IMG/VR virus record: IMGVR_UViG_3300008110_001221
Location: 1 to 23,825 of that record
DNA: 23,825 nucleotides
Source: a virus
Strand: one strand, 5' to 3'
Under the pieces are notes generated by a model. It made no database searches. It was not told the origin of the DNA and saw only the letters and a list, made by a program, of their open reading frames with translations. Below, piece by piece: positions 21,335-23,825 of the stretch; within the stretch, counting starts at the first letter, position 1, and every line of letters starts with the position of its first letter. Both the position numbers and the translations under genes were made by a program.

Positions 21335-21362
21335 GAACGCCTCATCAACTAAAGGACAGTAC

Positions 21363-22457
21363 ATGCAGCACTCAAAGATCGTCGGCGGCAGCACCGCCAA
21401 GCGCGTCATCAACTGCCCAGGCTCAGTGGCCTTGGTGGCCGAGATGCCACCGCAGCCCAGCAGCAGCTACGCCGAAGAAGGCACGTTGCTGCACGATGAG
21501 ATCAGCCGCTTTTTAGGCGATCTCGACTACAGGTTTACTTGCAGCCAAGAACTTATTCAAGACAAACTCTGGCCCGCCTTAGACTTGCTTGATGAAATAG
21601 ACCCCGACAAGACAATGGAGTATGCAATCGAGACGCGCGTCGGCTTTGGTGACTTGCTGCCCGGTGTCTTTGGCTCGACCGACCTGATGGGCCGCATCGG
21701 CAACAAGGCGGTTATCCTTGACTGGAAGTTTGGCTCTGGCGTGCCGGTGCCCGCCGAGGAGAACGAGCAACTGATGTTCTACGCTGCTGCCGCCATGCGT
21801 ACCCCCGAGGCAAAGTGGGTGTTTGATGGCGCAACCGAAGTCGAGTTGGTCATCATCCAGCCGCCCACCATCAAGCGCTGGACGACCACCATTGCGCGCA
21901 TCAAAGAGTTTGAGCAGACGCTTATCAGGGCTGTCAAGATTGCGGAGCAGCCGGACGCCCCGCTAAAGAATGGTGACCATTGCCGCTGGTGCAGTGCCAA
22001 GCCGGTGTGCCCCGTGATGACTGGCGCTGTTGACCGCGCTGTTGCAATTAAGATGGATAAGATTGACGTTGACAAGATTGGCGCGTATCTACACAATGCA
22101 GACCTCCTTGAAGATTGGATCAAAGACCTTCGCGCTTTGGCCGAGGAGATGATGAAAAAGGGCAAGCCCGTTACGGGCTGGAAGATGGTGCCCAAGCGGG
22201 CTACAAGATCGTGGGTGAAGGAGGAGGACGCCAAGGCGGCGCTGCTCCAGCACCTCAAAGAATCTGAAGTGATCGAGACGAAGTTGGTCAGTCCGGCTGC
22301 TGCCGAGAAGCTGCTTAAAGCGCAGAAACTCAAGCTGCCTGACGGGCTGACAGTAGCGATCAGTTCGGGTAACACAATTGCACCGGAGAGCGATCCTCGG
22401 CCAGCAGTTGTACTCATCGGGCAGCAGTTAAACGCCGCTCTTTCTAAAATAATGTAA
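21363..22457 (+). CDS. PD-(D/E)XK nuclease, DUF2800 type, probable Fe-S protein
   Basis: A 364-residue RecB/Cas4-like nuclease. Start STAKRVINCPGSVAL; AEEGTLLHDEI with Glu39 and His44; FGSTDLMG with Asp107; VILDWKFGSG with Asp120 and Lys122 (the D-x-K core); then ENEQLMFYAAA (Gln136, Tyr140, motif of RecB nucleases). Cys18 together with Cys207, Cys210 and Cys216 (CRWCSAKPVCPV) reproduces the four-cysteine iron-sulfur pattern of Cas4 and AddB. It probably processes DNA ends in replication or recombination. AAAGGA lies before the ATG. It starts the plus-strand replication operon and is followed by a probable ssDNA-binding-type gene and the polymerase. Confidence 0.88.
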   Translation: MQHSKIVGGSTAKRVINCPGSVALVAEMPPQPSSSYAEEGTLLHDEISRFLGDLDYRFTCSQELIQDKLWPALDLLDEIDPDKTMEYAIETRVGFGDLLPGVFGSTDLMGRIGNKAVILDWKFGSGVPVPAEENEQLMFYAAAAMRTPEAKWVFDGATEVELVIIQPPTIKRWTTTIARIKEFEQTLIRAVKIAEQPDAPLKNGDHCRWCSAKPVCPVMTGAVDRAVAIKMDKIDVDKIGAYLHNADLLEDWIKDLRALAEEMMKKGKPVTGWKMVPKRATRSWVKEEDAKAALLQHLKESEVIETKLVSPAAAEKLLKAQKLKLPDGLTVAISSGNTIAPESDPRPAVVLIGQQLNAALSKIM

Positions 22458-22467
22458 AGGTAAAATC

Positions 22468-23133
22468 ATGTCACTGACAGTTTTCAAATCCGCTGGCCTT
22501 CCAGCAGTCTCCTCCCTCGCTACTTCCTTGCGTTCTATCGCCACTGATGTTGGCCCAGCCGGCGTTGTCATTCTCAAGATGGACAAGACCGGCCATTGGG
22601 TGTTCGGCGCTGATCAGACCGAAGTCGAAGACGAAGCCACTTGGGCCGTCAATCCTTTCTCGTTTGTTCACGGCTTTATCGCTTGGGGTGACGGTGAAGT
22701 GCTTGGCGAGAAGATGGCAAGCGTAAGCCAGCCATTGCCTGAACTTGACATTGCACCGCCTAGCGCCAAGAAGGGCTGGGAGACGCAAGTCGGCATGTCG
22801 CTCAAGTGCTTGTCTGGTGAAGACAAGGGCATGGAAGCGCGGTTCACCACCACCAGCGTGGGCGGCAAGCGCGCCGTGCAAGCCTTGGCAGTCGCCTTGG
22901 CCGAGCAAGTCGAGAAGGATCAGACCAAGCCAGTGGCTATCATCAAGCTGAAGAAAGACCACTACGCGCACAAAAGCTACGGCAAGATTTACACGCCAGT
23001 GTTTAGCGTAGTCGAGTGGGTCGGCATGGACGCCGATGCTGAAGTAGAGCAAACGCCTGAAAGCGCGTTGACCGCTAGCGTAGCCGCTGAAGAAGCCCCT
23101 GCGCCAGCCGGACGCCGCCGCCGCGCAGCGTAA
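22468..23133 (+). CDS. Replication-associated protein, probable ssDNA-binding-like
   Basis: A 221-residue protein. N-terminal helices (LPAVSSLATSLRSIATDVGP) lead to beta-rich core VVILKMDKTGHWVFGAD, GWETQVGMSLKCLSGEDKGM and VAIIKLKKDHYAHKSYGKIY, then TPVFSVVEW. It ends in an acidic/Ala-rich region and a basic tip (AGRRRRAA). In related phages, as I recall, a protein of this kind stands between the DUF2800 nuclease and DNA polymerase, the place of DUF2815-type ssDNA-binding proteins. An acidic flexible tail is also common in SSBs, though here it ends in arginines. SSB function is inference; no OB-fold signature can be proved by eye. Confidence 0.6.
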   Translation: MSLTVFKSAGLPAVSSLATSLRSIATDVGPAGVVILKMDKTGHWVFGADQTEVEDEATWAVNPFSFVHGFIAWGDGEVLGEKMASVSQPLPELDIAPPSAKKGWETQVGMSLKCLSGEDKGMEARFTTTSVGGKRAVQALAVALAEQVEKDQTKPVAIIKLKKDHYAHKSYGKIYTPVFSVVEWVGMDADAEVEQTPESALTASVAAEEAPAPAGRRRRAA

Positions 23134-23143
23134 GCCTTTCCTG

Positions 23144-23167
23144 ATGCCCATTCGCAAGAGTGGGCAT
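23144..23167 (+). promoter_or_regulatory. Hairpin directly before the DNA polymerase gene
   Basis: ATGCCCATT (23144-23152) pairs with AGTGGGCAT (23159-23167) over nine positions (one G-T pair) with a six-base loop. No T tract follows, so it is not a standard terminator. It ends six bases before the likely polymerase ATG and covers the GTGGG that could serve as ribosome-binding site. Confidence 0.5.
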
Positions 23168-23173
23168 TGGAAA

Positions 23174-23825
23174 ATGCTCTACTTAGATTTTGAAACCCGC
23201 AGCCACTGTGACCTTAAAAAGCACGGGGTCTACAACTACGCCCAACACGCAAGCACCGAGGTGCTGTGCATGTCGTACGCCTTTGACGATGGCGAGGTGC
23301 AGACTTGGCTACCCAGCCAGCCGTTCCCGTCTGAAGTCAAAGACTACGCCGGCCTGATCTACGCCCACAATGCCGCCTTTGAGCGCCTGATCTTCTGGTA
23401 TGTCCTTCAGATCGACTTCAAGCTGGAGCAGTTCTACTGCACCGCCTCGCAGGCCAGAGCCAACTGTGCGCCTGGCTCGCTTGAGGACGCTGGCCGGTTT
23501 GCCGGCGCCAACATGAAGAAAGACCATCGCGGTAGCCAACTGATCCGGCTGTTGTGTGTGCCGCCGTTCCGTGAGGACGCTGCGCTCATGGCCGAGATGG
23601 TGGCCTACTGCGAACAGGACGTGCGCGCTATGCGGGCCATCAGCCAAGCCATGCGGCCACTGTCTGAACAGGAACTACAGGACTACCACGTCAACGAGCG
23701 CATCAACGACCGTGGCGTGCTGGTAGACGCCCCGCTGTGCGCCGCTGCCGTGCGCTTTGCCGCCGCTGAGACAGAAGAAATCCAGCAGATCGTGGCCGAG
23801 GTGACTGAGGGCCAGATCACCAGCG
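23174..23825 (+). CDS. DNA polymerase I-like (family A), N-terminal exonuclease part, cut by right edge
   Basis: The visible 217 residues cover the 3'-5' proofreading exonuclease domain: MLYLDFETRS (exo I, Asp5 and Glu7), YAHNAAFERLIFW (exo II) and MVAYCEQDVRAM (exo III, Tyr-x-x-x-Asp). Then ERINDRGVLVDAPL follows, which leads into the polymerase domain as in T7-like and other phage family A enzymes. The reading frame is open to the window end. ATG 23174 gives the usual family start; an in-frame ATG at 23144 would add ten residues but begins inside the hairpin and has no ribosome-binding site. As the replicative polymerase it implies phage-coded replication, supported by the nuclease and SSB-type genes before it. 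Confidence 0.9.
   Translation, partial: MLYLDFETRSHCDLKKHGVYNYAQHASTEVLCMSYAFDDGEVQTWLPSQPFPSEVKDYAGLIYAHNAAFERLIFWYVLQIDFKLEQFYCTASQARANCAPGSLEDAGRFAGANMKKDHRGSQLIRLLCVPPFREDAALMAEMVAYCEQDVRAMRAISQAMRPLSEQELQDYHVNERINDRGVLVDAPLCAAAVRFAAAETEEIQQIVAEVTEGQITS

Noticed and set aside
21779-22417. 212-codon minus-strand open frame inside the DUF2800 nuclease gene
   Set aside because: The plus strand has full nuclease motifs; the antisense frame is Ser/Ala-rich and arises from codon bias.
22471-23157. 228-codon minus-strand open frame opposite the SSB-type gene
   Set aside because: Longer than the plus-strand gene but without motif or ribosome-binding site, and it would run against the replication operon.
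1-23825. Temperate phage functions, tRNA genes or a diversity-generating retroelement for the variable fibres
   Set aside because: I found no integrase, repressor, cloverleaf, reverse transcriptase or template repeat; fibre variability here is explained by paralogues and tandem duplications.

Overview
The window is a stretch of a tailed double-stranded DNA phage with a short, P22-like (podovirus-type) virion. Genes are packed almost without gaps. I see no integrase, repressor, tRNA, rRNA, insertion sequence or CRISPR array. The order of recognisable virion genes follows P22: scaffold-like C-terminus, coat (gp5-like), gp4-like adaptor, gp10-like tail hub, a fibre in the needle position, three ejection-type proteins, then a tailspike-type head-binding protein. 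Terminase and portal are not in the window and presumably lie to the left. The moderately GC-rich sequence and the style of the small accessory proteins suggest a phage of a freshwater betaproteobacterium (Burkholderiales), but this is inference from recall, not proof.

Layout. (1) 1-14969, plus strand: virion structure. The coat gene and the two small genes after it are each followed by a strong hairpin terminator, which suggests stepwise reduction of transcription after coat. The main fibre gene (4691-6677) is broken by an exact 7-bp tandem duplication; with one copy removed it reads as a single 659-residue protein. A GNAT acetyltransferase sits between fibre and ejection genes. From 11818 to 14562 there is a cassette of short fibre or receptor-binding proteins, including two paralogues with conserved ends and a diverged middle, followed by small genes to 14969. 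(2) 14966-17197, plus strand: lysis region, a chain of coupled membrane-protein genes ending in a three-TM holin and an M15 peptidase endolysin. (3) 17163-21294, minus strand: thirteen genes with overlapping or abutting ends. It begins with a VRR-NUC nuclease and an SNF2-like helicase and runs through small, mostly unrecognised accessory genes to a zinc-ribbon gene carrying a 39-bp tandem duplication. (4) 21295-21362: a short AT-rich divergent promoter region. (5) 21363-23825, plus strand: replication module with a PD-(D/E)XK, probably Fe-S-containing nuclease (DUF2800 type), a probable ssDNA-binding-like protein and the start of a family A DNA polymerase cut by the right edge.

How they work together. 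The right-hand genes (polymerase, nucleases, helicase) replicate and recombine phage DNA. The left arm builds the capsid, the tail machine and the ejected proteins that carry DNA through the host envelope, and the lysis cassette releases progeny. No stretch over 300 bases lacks a gene. Several genes shorter than 60 residues (14572, 15192, 17163, 17995, 19594) fill what would otherwise look like gaps.
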